Assembly (NCBI GenBank): GCA_023664945.1
Contig: JAMPER010000001.1
Coordinates: forward strand, 420,179-484,178
From: Alistipes senegalensis
GTDB lineage: Bacteria; Pseudomonadota; Gammaproteobacteria; Burkholderiales; Burkholderiaceae_D
Length of the DNA stretch: 64,000 bases
Reading direction: 5' to 3'
The notes under the pieces are model-generated. The model was not told where the DNA came from and searched no databases. It saw nothing but the letters and a program-made list of their open reading frames with translations. This document shows positions 27,895-37,127 of the stretch, piece by piece (the stretch's first letter is position 1; each line of letters begins with the position of its first letter). Made by a program: the position numbers and the translations under genes.

Positions 27895-28935
27895 TCAGAC
27901 ATGGCCGAGTACCGGGCCAGGAACATACGGTTTTTCCAGCGCCTCAATTTCTTCCCGAGTCAGATTCACGGAGACGGCGGCAATGGCTTCTTCCAACTGC
28001 GGCAGTTTGGATGCACCGACGATCGGCGCGGTAACGCCTTTGTGCAGGAGCCAGGCATAGGCGACCTGTGCATTGGACAGTCCTTTGGCTTGTGCAACTT
28101 TGGTCAGTGTCTGGACGATTTTAAATGCGGCGTCGTTGTAGAAGTAGCGCAGGGCCATTTCATCTGTTTTTGCGCGGACGGTGGCAGAGCGGTTGGTTTC
28201 CTTGTCCAGGTCTTCCGGTTTCCGGTTTCCGGCCAAAAAGCCCCGGGCCAGCGGGCTCCACGGGATGAGCGCTATGCCCTGGTCGCGGCAGAGGGGAATC
28301 ATTTCGCGTTCTTCCTCCCGGTACATCAGGTTGTAGTGGTTTTGCATGGAAACGAAACGCGTCCAGTGGTTTTCTTTGGCAATTTGCTGTGCTTTGGCAA
28401 ATTGCCACGCCCACATGCTGGAGGCGCCGATGTAACGGACTTTTCCGGATTTGACGATGTCGTGGAGGGCTTCCATGGTTTCTTCAATGGGAGTGTTCCT
28501 GTCCCATCGGTGGATCTGGTAAAGGTCGATGTAGTCTGTCCCCAGGCGTTTCAGGGAAGCGTCAACTGCCGCAAAGAGGTGCTTGCGGGAAAGCCCGCTG
28601 GTATTGGGCGGGAGGCTTGCCGGTTTTGCCGAGGCACCGTCGTAGCTCATGTCGGTATCGGAAACATGGAAGTACGCTTTGGTGGCGATAACGACTTCTT
28701 CCCGCCGGGCGTATTCTTTGAGCAGTTTGCCTGTCAGGATTTCCGAGAGGCCGTTGGAATACATGTTGGCGGTATCGAAGAAATTGATGCCGGCTTCGAT
28801 TGCACGGCGAATGAAGGGGCGGGAGGCTTCTTCATCCAGCACCCAGGGCCGCCATTTCGGGGTGCCGTACGTCATCATGCCGAGGCAGATGGGGGAAACG
28901 CGGAGGCCGGTAGCGCCAAGATTGACATACTGCAT
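27895..28935 (-). CDS. aldo/keto reductase (YajO/Tas-like)
   Basis: This NADPH-dependent oxidoreductase of the aldo/keto reductase superfamily has 346 residues. The catalytic tetrad is visible as D54 and Y59 (NFFDTANMYS), K86 (VIATKAY) and the histidine in YQIHRWD. The C-terminal SNAQVAYAWLLHKG and VGASKLPQLEEA segments bind the cofactor. Substrate cannot be inferred. A good AGGAAA site precedes the ATG. It stands between topB and ntrX without a clear operon partner. Confidence 0.9.
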   Translation of the reverse strand: MQYVNLGATGLRVSPICLGMMTYGTPKWRPWVLDEEASRPFIRRAIEAGINFFDTANMYSNGLSEILTGKLLKEYARREEVVIATKAYFHVSDTDMSYDGASAKPASLPPNTSGLSRKHLFAAVDASLKRLGTDYIDLYQIHRWDRNTPIEETMEALHDIVKSGKVRYIGASSMWAWQFAKAQQIAKENHWTRFVSMQNHYNLMYREEEREMIPLCRDQGIALIPWSPLARGFLAGNRKPEDLDKETNRSATVRAKTDEMALRYFYNDAAFKIVQTLTKVAQAKGLSNAQVAYAWLLHKGVTAPIVGASKLPQLEEAIAAVSVNLTREEIEALEKPYVPGPVLGHV

Positions 28936-28980
28936 GGGATTTCCTTTCCTGTCGGGGTATTCGGGCAGATGAAACAGCTG

Positions 28981-29685
28981 TTAGCGGCTGTTTTTTTTCG
29001 ATGCTTTTTGCGGCTCAATATGCAACTGCTTGAGTTTTCGATAAAGGTGAGTGCGTTCCAGCCCGGCCTTTTCCGCCACGCGGGTCATGCTGCCGCCTTC
29101 TACGGCGAGATGGTGTTCGAAATAGATGCGCTCGAACATATCCCGCGCTTCCCGCAGGGGGAGGTTGAAATTCAGAAGGGAGGCAGGGGCCGACGGCGGT
29201 GTGCTGCCGGCAGAAGGCGGCGAGGCCGCTTCGGGACTGCCTGGCCGGGAGGGGGTATTTTCTGCGCGGGAGGCCGCTGTACCTGCCGGTTGGGCCGGTG
29301 TTGGGAGCGGCGGTTTTTCCGGCAGGCCGTGCAGGGCGTGTTCGACCGCTTTCAGGAGTTTCTGGAGGGCAATCGGCTTTTCCAGGAAGCCCAGCGCGCC
29401 ATGCCGTGTCGCATCAACTGCCGTGTCGATGGAGGCATGGCCGGACATCATGATAACCGGCATGACGAGGAGGTTTTCCCGGCGCCACTCTTTCAGGAGG
29501 GAAATGCCGTCTGTATCCGGCATCCAGATATCAAGAAGGACAAGATCCGGCGAATGGGCCGCCCGCGATTCGCGCGCCTGCTGGGCATTTTCCGCCGTAT
29601 AGACCACGTGCCCCTCGTCAGAGAGGATTTCCGAGAGTAATTCCCGTATGCCTATTTCATCATCTACGACCAGGATGGTTGCCAT
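28981..29685 (-). CDS. NtrX-like response regulator without AAA+ domain
   Basis: This response regulator has 234 residues: a receiver domain (1-120) with acidic pocket D8/D9, phosphoacceptor D52 and a conserved lysine in GFLEKP, a Pro/Ser/Ala-rich linker (about 125-170), and a Fis-type helix-turn-helix (MTRVAEKAGLERTHLYRKLKQL). The sigma-54-interacting AAA+ domain of full NtrX is absent, so it cannot act as a classic sigma-54 activator. It lies 15 bases after the NtrY-like kinase gene and is surely its partner. Confidence 0.88.
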   Translation of the reverse strand: MATILVVDDEIGIRELLSEILSDEGHVVYTAENAQQARESRAAHSPDLVLLDIWMPDTDGISLLKEWRRENLLVMPVIMMSGHASIDTAVDATRHGALGFLEKPIALQKLLKAVEHALHGLPEKPPLPTPAQPAGTAASRAENTPSRPGSPEAASPPSAGSTPPSAPASLLNFNLPLREARDMFERIYFEHHLAVEGGSMTRVAEKAGLERTHLYRKLKQLHIEPQKASKKNSR

Positions 29686-29700
29686 ATTCCTCTGTTTTGG

Positions 29701-31998
29701 TTACTGGATGCTGTCTTTGTGACAGGACGGTGCAAAAGCGGTTTCTTGGGCAAGCTGCAACAGCAGGATGGAGACGATGGCCCCGCTGGTATCTTCCCTG
29801 TTTTTGACATCAATCCTGCCGTGATGCTCGTCAATAATTTTTTTGACGACAACCATGCCAAGGCCGGTTCCCCGCTCTTTGGTTGTTGTATATGGCTCAA
29901 AAATCCGCGAAAGGATTTTGGGCTGGAATCCGGGACCATTATCCATGACAGACAGCCTGACTGCAATGCAGATTTCTCCTGAGGCATTATGATACGTGAC
30001 TTTTTCGGTCGTGACATCAATCCGGGGAGCGGATTCGGGCGGAGGCGTTTCGTCAACGGCGTCCAGTGCGTTCTGGAGCAGGTTATGTATGACCTGCCGC
30101 AACTGGGTTTCATCGCCCATGATCCGGGGAAGGCCGGGGTCCAGACGGGTGTGAATTTTGTCGCGGGAATTGTCTCCGGCATACAGGTAGGCGATGTCTT
30201 CTACCAGGAGGTTAAGATCCAGCGCGGCCAGCTGGGCAGGCGGCGTGCGGGCATAATTGCGGAAATCGTCCACCATCCGTTTCATAGCGGTAACCTGGTT
30301 GATGATGGTCTGGGTGTTTTTGCCGAGAAACTGTGCTTCCTGTTCAGGCAGTTTGCCGGCCAGTTTCATTTGCAGGCGTTCGGCTGAAAGCTGGATGGGC
30401 GTTAGGGGATTTTTGATTTCATGCGCAAGCCGGCGGGCAACTTCGCCCCAGGCCAGGGAGCGCTGGGCAGAAATAATATCCGTTATGTCGTCAAAAACGA
30501 TGATGTAGCCGTTTTCCCCTTCTACTGGCAGGCGGGAGCCTCTTGCCAGCAGCATAATGTCATGCATATCTTCTCCTTCTGCGGGAAGCCAGGGGATTTC
30601 AATCTGTTTTTGCCAGTAGTGCCAGCCTGCTTTTTTTTCACTGGCTGCCGTTTGGGCGCTCAGTTCCGAAAAGGCCTGGGTGATGGCGGTGGCAAAGGTT
30701 TCCAGTCCTGCCATTTTTGCCAGCGGGCTGCCTGTGCGTCCGGCCAGATCCTGGCGCAGGATACGGGTTACCGGCTCGTTGCAGCTGACCAGGCAAAAGG
30801 TGTGGTCCAGCACAATGACGCCGGCAGACATGTTGGTCAGGACGGACTGGAGGTAGGCATTGGCGGATTCCAGCGCTATCCGGCTTTTTTCTGTCTGCGT
30901 GTGCGCCTCGGCCAGCTGCCTTGTCATGTCATTGAAGGATTGAACCAGCGAACCCAGCTCATCCGGGGTGGTGACGGTGATGCGGGGGGAAAGGTCGCCT
31001 TCGGCAACCGCTTTGGTGCCTTGCGCCAGAAGCAGCAGCGGCCGCGTCAGGTCGGAGGCGATCTGAAAGGCAATGGCGGTTGCGGCGAATACGGCCAAAA
31101 GCAGTGTCAGGGTCAGGGTGACGATGTAGATTTTGCGCAGGCCGGAACGGGAGAGGGAGCGGACCTGGTATTCGCTGTAGGCGTTTCTCAGCGCTTCGGC
31201 ATCCGCTGCCAGTGAGGCGGAAACCGGCTGGATGAGCTGGAGGAGGCGGGTTTCCTGCCGGTAATGGACGCCAAGCGCCGGGGAAAGCGGGATGATGACC
31301 CGCAGCTTGAGCGCGGTTTCGTCCGTGTTAAGGGTTTGCGGGTCGTCGTCTTTGCCTTCAATGGCCAGATAGCGCGAGGTGGCGGTTGCCTGCCGCAGCA
31401 TGGCCGGTGTGGGCAAATCCGGGATAAGGTTTTGGTAATCTGCGCTTGAGGTTGCGATAACCTGGCCGTTTCCCGTGATAATGGCAGCTTCCAGCCGGTT
31501 TTTGTCGTTTTTCAGGCGGGATAACGCCAGCATTTGCTCGGACAGGCTAAGGGAGGAGAGTTCGGCAGACAGCTGCTCGGCCCGCGAATCCAGGTCGGAG
31601 AGGGAGGATTCCAGCATGTTTTGTCCCAGCTTGACGCCGGAATCCAGGGCGGCTTCAACCCGCACATCAAACCATGACTCGATAGAACGTGAAACGAACT
31701 GAACTGATACGGCATAAATGACAGCGCCGGGGATGATGCCCATCAGCACAAACAGCAGCATGAGGCGCATCATCAGGCGGGAACCGAAGCGGCCGCGACG
31801 GTAGCGTTTGGCAAAGCGGATCAGCATCAGGACTATCAGCCCGAGCAGCGCTATGCCGGCCAGGATGTTAAGGCCCAAAAGCCAGGCGTAGTGCTGCTCG
31901 AACAGGCGGGTGTTTTCTGCTCCCGATGCCAAAAGAAACAGCAGGATGCCCATGACGGCGCCGCCGGTGATCAGGATGGTGCGAAACGTCCGGGTCAC
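29701..31998 (-). CDS. NtrY-like membrane sensor histidine kinase
   Basis: This 765-residue sensor has membrane helices near residues 10-26, 38-60, 78-100 and about 290-315, with a periplasmic region between, then a HAMP domain (SDLTRPLLLLAQGTKAVAEGD), a PAS-like domain and the kinase core. The phosphoacceptor is H526 (RLAHEIKNPLTP), followed by NLLQNALDAV (N box), DNGPGFQ (G1) and GTGLGMVVVKKI (G2). The start is a GTG with an AGAGG site. Its signal is unknown; NtrYX systems respond to nitrogen or redox state. It is part of rsmB-DUF4390-ntrY-ntrX. Confidence 0.9.
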   Translation of the reverse strand: MTRTFRTILITGGAVMGILLFLLASGAENTRLFEQHYAWLLGLNILAGIALLGLIVLMLIRFAKRYRRGRFGSRLMMRLMLLFVLMGIIPGAVIYAVSVQFVSRSIESWFDVRVEAALDSGVKLGQNMLESSLSDLDSRAEQLSAELSSLSLSEQMLALSRLKNDKNRLEAAIITGNGQVIATSSADYQNLIPDLPTPAMLRQATATSRYLAIEGKDDDPQTLNTDETALKLRVIIPLSPALGVHYRQETRLLQLIQPVSASLAADAEALRNAYSEYQVRSLSRSGLRKIYIVTLTLTLLLAVFAATAIAFQIASDLTRPLLLLAQGTKAVAEGDLSPRITVTTPDELGSLVQSFNDMTRQLAEAHTQTEKSRIALESANAYLQSVLTNMSAGVIVLDHTFCLVSCNEPVTRILRQDLAGRTGSPLAKMAGLETFATAITQAFSELSAQTAASEKKAGWHYWQKQIEIPWLPAEGEDMHDIMLLARGSRLPVEGENGYIIVFDDITDIISAQRSLAWGEVARRLAHEIKNPLTPIQLSAERLQMKLAGKLPEQEAQFLGKNTQTIINQVTAMKRMVDDFRNYARTPPAQLAALDLNLLVEDIAYLYAGDNSRDKIHTRLDPGLPRIMGDETQLRQVIHNLLQNALDAVDETPPPESAPRIDVTTEKVTYHNASGEICIAVRLSVMDNGPGFQPKILSRIFEPYTTTKERGTGLGMVVVKKIIDEHHGRIDVKNREDTSGAIVSILLLQLAQETAFAPSCHKDSIQ

Positions 31999-32010
31999 GC
32001 CAAGAACCTC

Positions 32011-32574
32011 TTACGCTTTAAACGGGAAGCGTTTCCATTCCGAGGAGAGCCGCCAGTTGCTGTTGTTGATGATATTGATCTGAAACGGCTTGGGCAGATA
32101 GGAGATATCCAGCTGGATGCGGATGGCCGCCGAGTAGGTTTCGCCTTCCTTGAGGCTGTCTTTTTTTGCAAACAGCCAGCTTTGGGGATGCCTGACCAGA
32201 TTGAGCGCTTCTTCAAGGGTATGGACGTTCTGTTGCAGGCTGCCGGCTGATGTTGCGTTGTACTGGCGGGTCAGGACATTGTAGGCCAGCCGGATGGTTC
32301 GTATTTTTTCTACCGGTTTTTCATCGAACCAGTACCAGCGGGGGCGGGTAATTTCCAGTTCGGTGGTGAAGTAAAGCGGGATACCGCGAAGCAGAACGTC
32401 TTCCAGATCGCGGGGCAGGTCAAGGGAAAAATCGGCGGCAAGCCGGTAGCCTTCGCTGGATTTTTCTATGGCGGCCGAATCCACTGCAATCTGGGCATCT
32501 GCTTTTGCGGCGGCCGGATGCCATGCGGCAAAAACCAGAAGAAGGCAGCCCAGCAAATAAAAGAAGCGTCGCAT
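32011..32574 (-). CDS. DUF4390 secreted or membrane-anchored protein
   Basis: The 187-residue protein begins with a signal-peptide-like segment (MRRFFYLLGCLLLVFAAWHPAAAKA) and continues as a beta-rich domain ending SYLPKPFQINIINNSNWRLSSEW, the DUF4390 hallmark. The function is not known. It lies between rsmB and ntrY, 12 bases before the latter, which is the conserved place for this family in Burkholderiales and hints at a link with sensing by the NtrY-like kinase. Confidence 0.8.
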   Translation of the reverse strand: MRRFFYLLGCLLLVFAAWHPAAAKADAQIAVDSAAIEKSSEGYRLAADFSLDLPRDLEDVLLRGIPLYFTTELEITRPRWYWFDEKPVEKIRTIRLAYNVLTRQYNATSAGSLQQNVHTLEEALNLVRHPQSWLFAKKDSLKEGETYSAAIRIQLDISYLPKPFQINIINNSNWRLSSEWKRFPFKA

Positions 32575-32606
32575 GATTCAATAAACTGTTTTTGTGAGGG
32601 GAAAGG

Positions 32607-33968
32607 TCATGAGGCGGACGGTTTTTGGAAAAGCGCATAAAAAAGCCCGTCATGGTTGCTTTCCTGTTCTGTTGCCGGCAGTAGCTGGCCTGGAGCCGGA
32701 AGTCTTGCGGCATGGTTTCGCGCGGCAAATGCCGCTGCTTGTTTTTCCGATTCCTCTGGCCAGATGGAGCAGGTCACAAAAAGCAATTTACCATCTGGAC
32801 GCAACATCTGCCACAAATTGTCCAGAATTTGTGCGGAAAGTGTTGCAAGTTGGCTGGTATCTGTTTTGCGGCGGAGCCAGCGGATGTCCGGATGCCGGCG
32901 GACAATGCCGGAGGCGGTGCAGGGGACATCGGCCAGTATGCGGTCGAACGGTATGCCGTCCCACCAGTTTTGGGTGGAGGCGTTGCCCTGCCGGATATCG
33001 GCCTGAAGCCCCAGGCGGCCCATGTTTTCACGGATGCGTTCCAGCCGTGCCGGATCGTGGTCTAACGCCAGCAGGCGGACATCGGCTGTTTCAAGGATGT
33101 GTCCGGTTTTGCCGCCGGGTGCTGCGCAGGCATCCAGTACCCGCATACCGTTTTGCACATCCAGAAGGGATGCGGCCTGTTGCGCCGCTGCATCCTGGAC
33201 GGAAACCAGTCCTTCTGCAAAGCCGGGAATGTGTGAAACCGGAAGCGCCTTGTCGAGGATAACGGCAGCCGGTCCAACCTGATGTGCGCCAATACCGGCT
33301 TCTTTCAAGCGGACAAGGTAGTCTTTTGCAGACAGCTTTTTCCGGTTGACTCTCAATGTGAGCGGCGGCGTGGTATTGCCGTTTTCAAGGAGGGTTTCCC
33401 ACTGTCGGGGATAGGCTGACTGGACAGCGCGAATCCACCATGCGGGGTAGTTCCAGGCGGCTTCTGCCGATTTGACGGCTTCGGACAGGAGGGATGCCTG
33501 TTCCCTGGTAAAGCGGCGCAAGACGGCGTTGACCATCCCTTTGGCGTGTGAAAGGGACGGGAGGGCGGCTGCCGCGCGGACGCTTTGATCCACTACGGTG
33601 TGGGGTTCGTATGGCAGGGCGCGGTTTCCACCGGGGGGAGACAACAAGGCCAGGGCGCAGCATAACAGGCTGTGAAGCAGCGGCTGCCCGGGTGTTTTTT
33701 TTACCGTGAGCCGCAGCAGGCGGCGTGCCAGCCCGAATTGCCGCATGGTCCGGTAGGCAATGTCCTGCATGGCACCGGCGGCCTGGGGTGATGGCGACCA
33801 GGCATGGAAGACCCGCGACAGCATGGCGGGCAGGGCCATGCCGTTTGCCACACCGGCAACAGCGTGCGCAGCGCCAGCCAGGGAAAGGGCAAGCGAATCC
33901 GGTGGCAGGTTAAGCCGGCGGCAAACGGATAAGGGGTTTGCCGCGTGTTTTGTCTGTGTGTTATGCAA
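32607..33968 (-). CDS. rsmB: 16S rRNA (cytosine-967-C5)-methyltransferase RsmB
   Basis: RsmB methylates C967 of 16S rRNA. The 453-residue protein has the NusB-like N-terminal RNA-binding domain and a SAM-dependent methyltransferase domain with DACAAPGGKTGHI, the DVPCTASG motif and the catalytic cysteine in VTCSIWPEES. The chosen start is a TTG because conserved N-terminal sequence lies upstream of the first ATG (codon 44). It begins nine bases after trpE stops, so trpE and rsmB are probably cotranscribed. Confidence 0.9.
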   Translation of the reverse strand: MHNTQTKHAANPLSVCRRLNLPPDSLALSLAGAAHAVAGVANGMALPAMLSRVFHAWSPSPQAAGAMQDIAYRTMRQFGLARRLLRLTVKKTPGQPLLHSLLCCALALLSPPGGNRALPYEPHTVVDQSVRAAAALPSLSHAKGMVNAVLRRFTREQASLLSEAVKSAEAAWNYPAWWIRAVQSAYPRQWETLLENGNTTPPLTLRVNRKKLSAKDYLVRLKEAGIGAHQVGPAAVILDKALPVSHIPGFAEGLVSVQDAAAQQAASLLDVQNGMRVLDACAAPGGKTGHILETADVRLLALDHDPARLERIRENMGRLGLQADIRQGNASTQNWWDGIPFDRILADVPCTASGIVRRHPDIRWLRRKTDTSQLATLSAQILDNLWQMLRPDGKLLFVTCSIWPEESEKQAAAFAARNHAARLPAPGQLLPATEQESNHDGLFYALFQKPSAS

Positions 33969-33977
33969 GGCCCTGGC

Positions 33978-35468
33978 CTATTGCAATGACTGGTCCAGGC
34001 CGTCCTGCACCTGCTCGGCAGCCCGGATGACGGCGCGGGCCTTGTTTTCGGTTTCCTGCCATTCTGCCTGGGGGCGGGAATCGGCCACTACGCCGGCGCC
34101 GGCCTGGACATACAGCATTTCCCGGTGAATGACACCGGTGCGGATGGCAATGGCCAAATCCATTTCGCCGCCAAAGGAGAGGTATCCGCAGGCGCCGCCG
34201 TAGAGTCCCCGCTTGACGGGTTCGAGTTCGTCAATGATTTCCATGGCGCGGACTTTGGGCGCACCGGAGAGGGTGCCTGCCGGGAAGGTGGCTTTCAGGA
34301 CATCCAGGCTGGAGAGCCCCGGTTTCAGGATGCCTTCGACATGCGAGACGATATGCTGGACATGGGAATATTTTTCAATGGCCATTTTTTCTGTGACCTG
34401 TACGCTGCCGGTTTGGGCAATGCGGCCGATATCGTTCCTGGCCAGGTCAATGAGCATGACATGTTCGGCAATTTCTTTTTCGTCTGCCAGCAGGTCTGCC
34501 GCCAGTTCGGCATCACGCTGGGGTGTCAGGCCGCGTGGGCGGGTGCCGGCAAGCGGCCTGACAATGACCCGGGTGCCGTCGCCGGTTTTTTCCTGACGGA
34601 CCAGAATTTCCGGCGAGGAGCCGACGATGTGCATGTCGCCCATGTCGTAGTAGTACAGGTAGGGGGAAGGGTTGAGGGAGCGCAGGGAACGGTACAGCGA
34701 CAGGGGCGAATCCGGGTAAGGTTTTTTCAGGCGCTGGCCAAGCACGACCTGCATGCATTCACCATCCCGGATATAGCCGCGCGCTTTTTCGATCATGGCA
34801 AAAAAGTCCGGCTGGGCAAATTCCCTGATGACATCGGTTCGCCGGCTGGGGCGGGTATCCGGCGCAACGACCGGCGTATCCAGCATGGCGCGCAATTCTT
34901 TCAGACGCCGCCGCGCGGTGATATAGGCATCCGGTTTGGCCGGGTCGGCATAGACGATGAGGTAGAGTTTGCCGGAAAGGTTGTCGATGACGGCAAGTTC
35001 TTCGGTTAAAAGCAGCTGGATATCCGGCAGACCCAGATCATCCGGCGGGCAGGATTGTGCCAGCCGGGGTTCGATATAGCGCACGGTATCGTAACCGAAG
35101 TAACCGGCCAGGCCGCCGCAAAAGCGCGGCATTCCCGGGCTGATGGCGACGCGGAAACGGGCCTGGTAAGCGGCGATGAAATCCAGCGGGTTGCCTTCGC
35201 AGGTTTCTGTTACGACGCCATCCTGCATGATTTCGGTTTTCATGCCGAAGGCGCGCAGGCAGGTTCTTGCGGGCAGGCCGATAAATGAATAGCGGCCGAA
35301 CCGTTCGCCGCCAACGACGGATTCCAGCAGGAAGGAATGCCTGGACTCTTGCCGTGTCAGCTTCAGGTAGAGGGAGAGCGGCGTCTCCAGGTCGGCAATG
35401 GTTTCAATGATGAGGGGAATACGGTTGTAGCCTTGTGCGGCAAGGGCTTTGAATTCAAGTTCTGTCAT
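33978..35468 (-). CDS. trpE: anthranilate synthase component I
   Basis: TrpE makes anthranilate from chorismate, using ammonia from its glutamine amidotransferase partner. The 496-residue protein has the tryptophan feedback site LLES (residues 47-50), and the C-terminal chorismate-binding core with [37 protein letters not shown] and [15 protein letters not shown] site precedes the ATG. The trpG, trpD and trpC genes that usually follow are absent; rsmB comes next instead. Confidence 0.95.
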   Translation of the reverse strand: MTELEFKALAAQGYNRIPLIIETIADLETPLSLYLKLTRQESRHSFLLESVVGGERFGRYSFIGLPARTCLRAFGMKTEIMQDGVVTETCEGNPLDFIAAYQARFRVAISPGMPRFCGGLAGYFGYDTVRYIEPRLAQSCPPDDLGLPDIQLLLTEELAVIDNLSGKLYLIVYADPAKPDAYITARRRLKELRAMLDTPVVAPDTRPSRRTDVIREFAQPDFFAMIEKARGYIRDGECMQVVLGQRLKKPYPDSPLSLYRSLRSLNPSPYLYYYDMGDMHIVGSSPEILVRQEKTGDGTRVIVRPLAGTRPRGLTPQRDAELAADLLADEKEIAEHVMLIDLARNDIGRIAQTGSVQVTEKMAIEKYSHVQHIVSHVEGILKPGLSSLDVLKATFPAGTLSGAPKVRAMEIIDELEPVKRGLYGGACGYLSFGGEMDLAIAIRTGVIHREMLYVQAGAGVVADSRPQAEWQETENKARAVIRAAEQVQDGLDQSLQ

Positions 35469-35644
35469 GGTTTTCTCCAGATCGCCATAAGGCGACAGAG
35501 GTTAAAAAAACGGTGATATAAAAAGATATAGCGGCCTGGGTGCGGCCAGGATTATCAGCGTCGCCACAATCCGCCCGAGATCAGGTCGGAGGGCGCGCAA
35601 AACCGTTTTTTGCAGAAAAGCATGTTCTTGAAATATGCCGGAAA

Positions 35645-36331
35645 TCAGTTTATCAGGCTGGCAGCTGCCAGAAGATCGGGAACAATACCGTCTGTGTCCA
35701 TTTCCTCGACAGGCCTTCCGTGATTATAACCGTAAGGCACAATAAAAAGCGAGCAGCCGGCGGCGCGGGCGGCGCGGGCATCGTTGACGGAATCGCCAAT
35801 GACCAGCGCCTGCCTGGGCGATATGCCGAATTTGGCGCAGGCCATTTGCATCGGCAGGGGGTGGGGTTTTTTCAGCGGGAAGGAATCGCCGCTGTAGATG
35901 ATGTCAAAAAAGGCATAGAGGCCTTTTTTTGCCAGCAGCGGTTCGGTAAAGACAGCCGGTTTGTTGGTGACGCAGGCCAGGCTGAGCCCGTTTTCCCGCA
36001 TACGGTGCAGTCCTTTTTCCACGCCGGGATAAACAGTGCCCTGGCAGCCGTTTGTCATTCTGTAGTACCGGTAAAACCGGGTAAGCGCTTCCGGCAGCCT
36101 TTTTCCTGCCTTTTCTTCATCCATGCTCAGGGAAAGCACATCCCGCACCAGTCTTTCTGTTCCTCTTCCTACGAGGCGGCGGACGGTGTCCGCTGAAATG
36201 GCTGGCAGGGAAAGGTCTGTATTCATCAGGCTCAAGGCAAGGTGAAGATCCGGGACTGAATCGACCATGGTGCCGTCAAGGTCAAAGAGAACGGCACGGA
36301 TACCGGTTAAGGGGGTAGGAGAGGCTGTCAT
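35645..36331 (-). CDS. gph: phosphoglycolate phosphatase
   Basis: This HAD-superfamily phosphatase removes phosphate from 2-phosphoglycolate, formed in DNA repair. The 228-residue protein has motif I as VLFDLDGTMVDS (D17 nucleophile, D19), motif II/III segments (VTNKPA, KKPHPLP) and the motif IV aspartate region VIGDSVND. It lies two bases after rpe and upstream of trpE, the order common in Burkholderiales. Confidence 0.92.
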   Translation of the reverse strand: MTASPTPLTGIRAVLFDLDGTMVDSVPDLHLALSLMNTDLSLPAISADTVRRLVGRGTERLVRDVLSLSMDEEKAGKRLPEALTRFYRYYRMTNGCQGTVYPGVEKGLHRMRENGLSLACVTNKPAVFTEPLLAKKGLYAFFDIIYSGDSFPLKKPHPLPMQMACAKFGISPRQALVIGDSVNDARAARAAGCSLFIVPYGYNHGRPVEEMDTDGIVPDLLAAASLIN

Positions 36332-36333
36332 GA

Positions 36334-37005
36334 TCAGGCGGAAAGAGTGGCCAGCTGGCGGCGCATGGCGGAAATGACGGCGGCATAGTCAGCCTGGCCG
36401 AAAATGGCTGAGCCGGAAACAAAGGTATCGGCCCCGGCGCGGGCGATACCGGCGATGTTGCCGGCATGGATGCCTCCATCGACTTCCAGCAGGATATCCC
36501 GGCCGGATTCACGAATCAACTGCCTGGCTGCTTCGATTTTCTTTAAGGCATGGGGGATGAAGGTTTGTCCGCCAAATCCGGGATTGACCGACATGATCAG
36601 GATCAGGTCAACCTTGTCTATCACGTGGGGCAGGCATGACAGCGGCGTGGCGGGATTGAAGGCCAGCCCGGCGCGGCAGCCGTTGTCGCGGATGAGCTGC
36701 AGGGTTCGGTCGATGTGTTCGGAGGCTTCCGGGTGAAAGGAAATGATGTTTGCGCCGGCTTGGGCAAAATCCGGAATGATCCGGTCTGCGGGTTTGACCA
36801 TCAGGTGGACGTCAATCGGTGCAGAGGTCAATGGACGGATGGCCTTGCAGACCATGGGGCCGACTGTCAGGTTGGGCACATAATGGTTGTCCATGACGTC
36901 AAAGTGGATGATATCCGCGCCGGCATCCACTACCTGCCGGACTTCTTCGCCCAGCCGGGCAAAATCTGCAGACAGGATGCTGGGCGCAATGCGATAGGTC
37001 GTCAT
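36334..37005 (-). CDS. rpe: ribulose-phosphate 3-epimerase
   Basis: Rpe interconverts ribulose-5-phosphate and xylulose-5-phosphate in the pentose phosphate pathway. The 223-residue TIM-barrel protein starts [19 protein letters not shown] and has [40 protein letters not shown] and LEVDGGI, covering the metal ligands and catalytic aspartates. It is first in rpe-gph-trpE and divergent from mltA. Confidence 0.96.
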   Translation of the reverse strand: MTTYRIAPSILSADFARLGEEVRQVVDAGADIIHFDVMDNHYVPNLTVGPMVCKAIRPLTSAPIDVHLMVKPADRIIPDFAQAGANIISFHPEASEHIDRTLQLIRDNGCRAGLAFNPATPLSCLPHVIDKVDLILIMSVNPGFGGQTFIPHALKKIEAARQLIRESGRDILLEVDGGIHAGNIAGIARAGADTFVSGSAIFGQADYAAVISAMRRQLATLSA

Positions 37006-37127
37006 AAAAAGCGAGTGTTTTTGAAAAAACCGCTATTTTACTGCAAACCTGTGGTATGCAACGGGGGGTTGGCTTTTACAGCAGCGGAACGCACAATAGG
37101 GGTTTTCACGGCTTTTGTTTTCTGACG

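Noticed and set aside
27880-29640. Long plus-strand open frame of 586 codons opposite the aldo/keto reductase and ntrX
   Set aside because: It is antisense to two clear genes and shows no protein family features.
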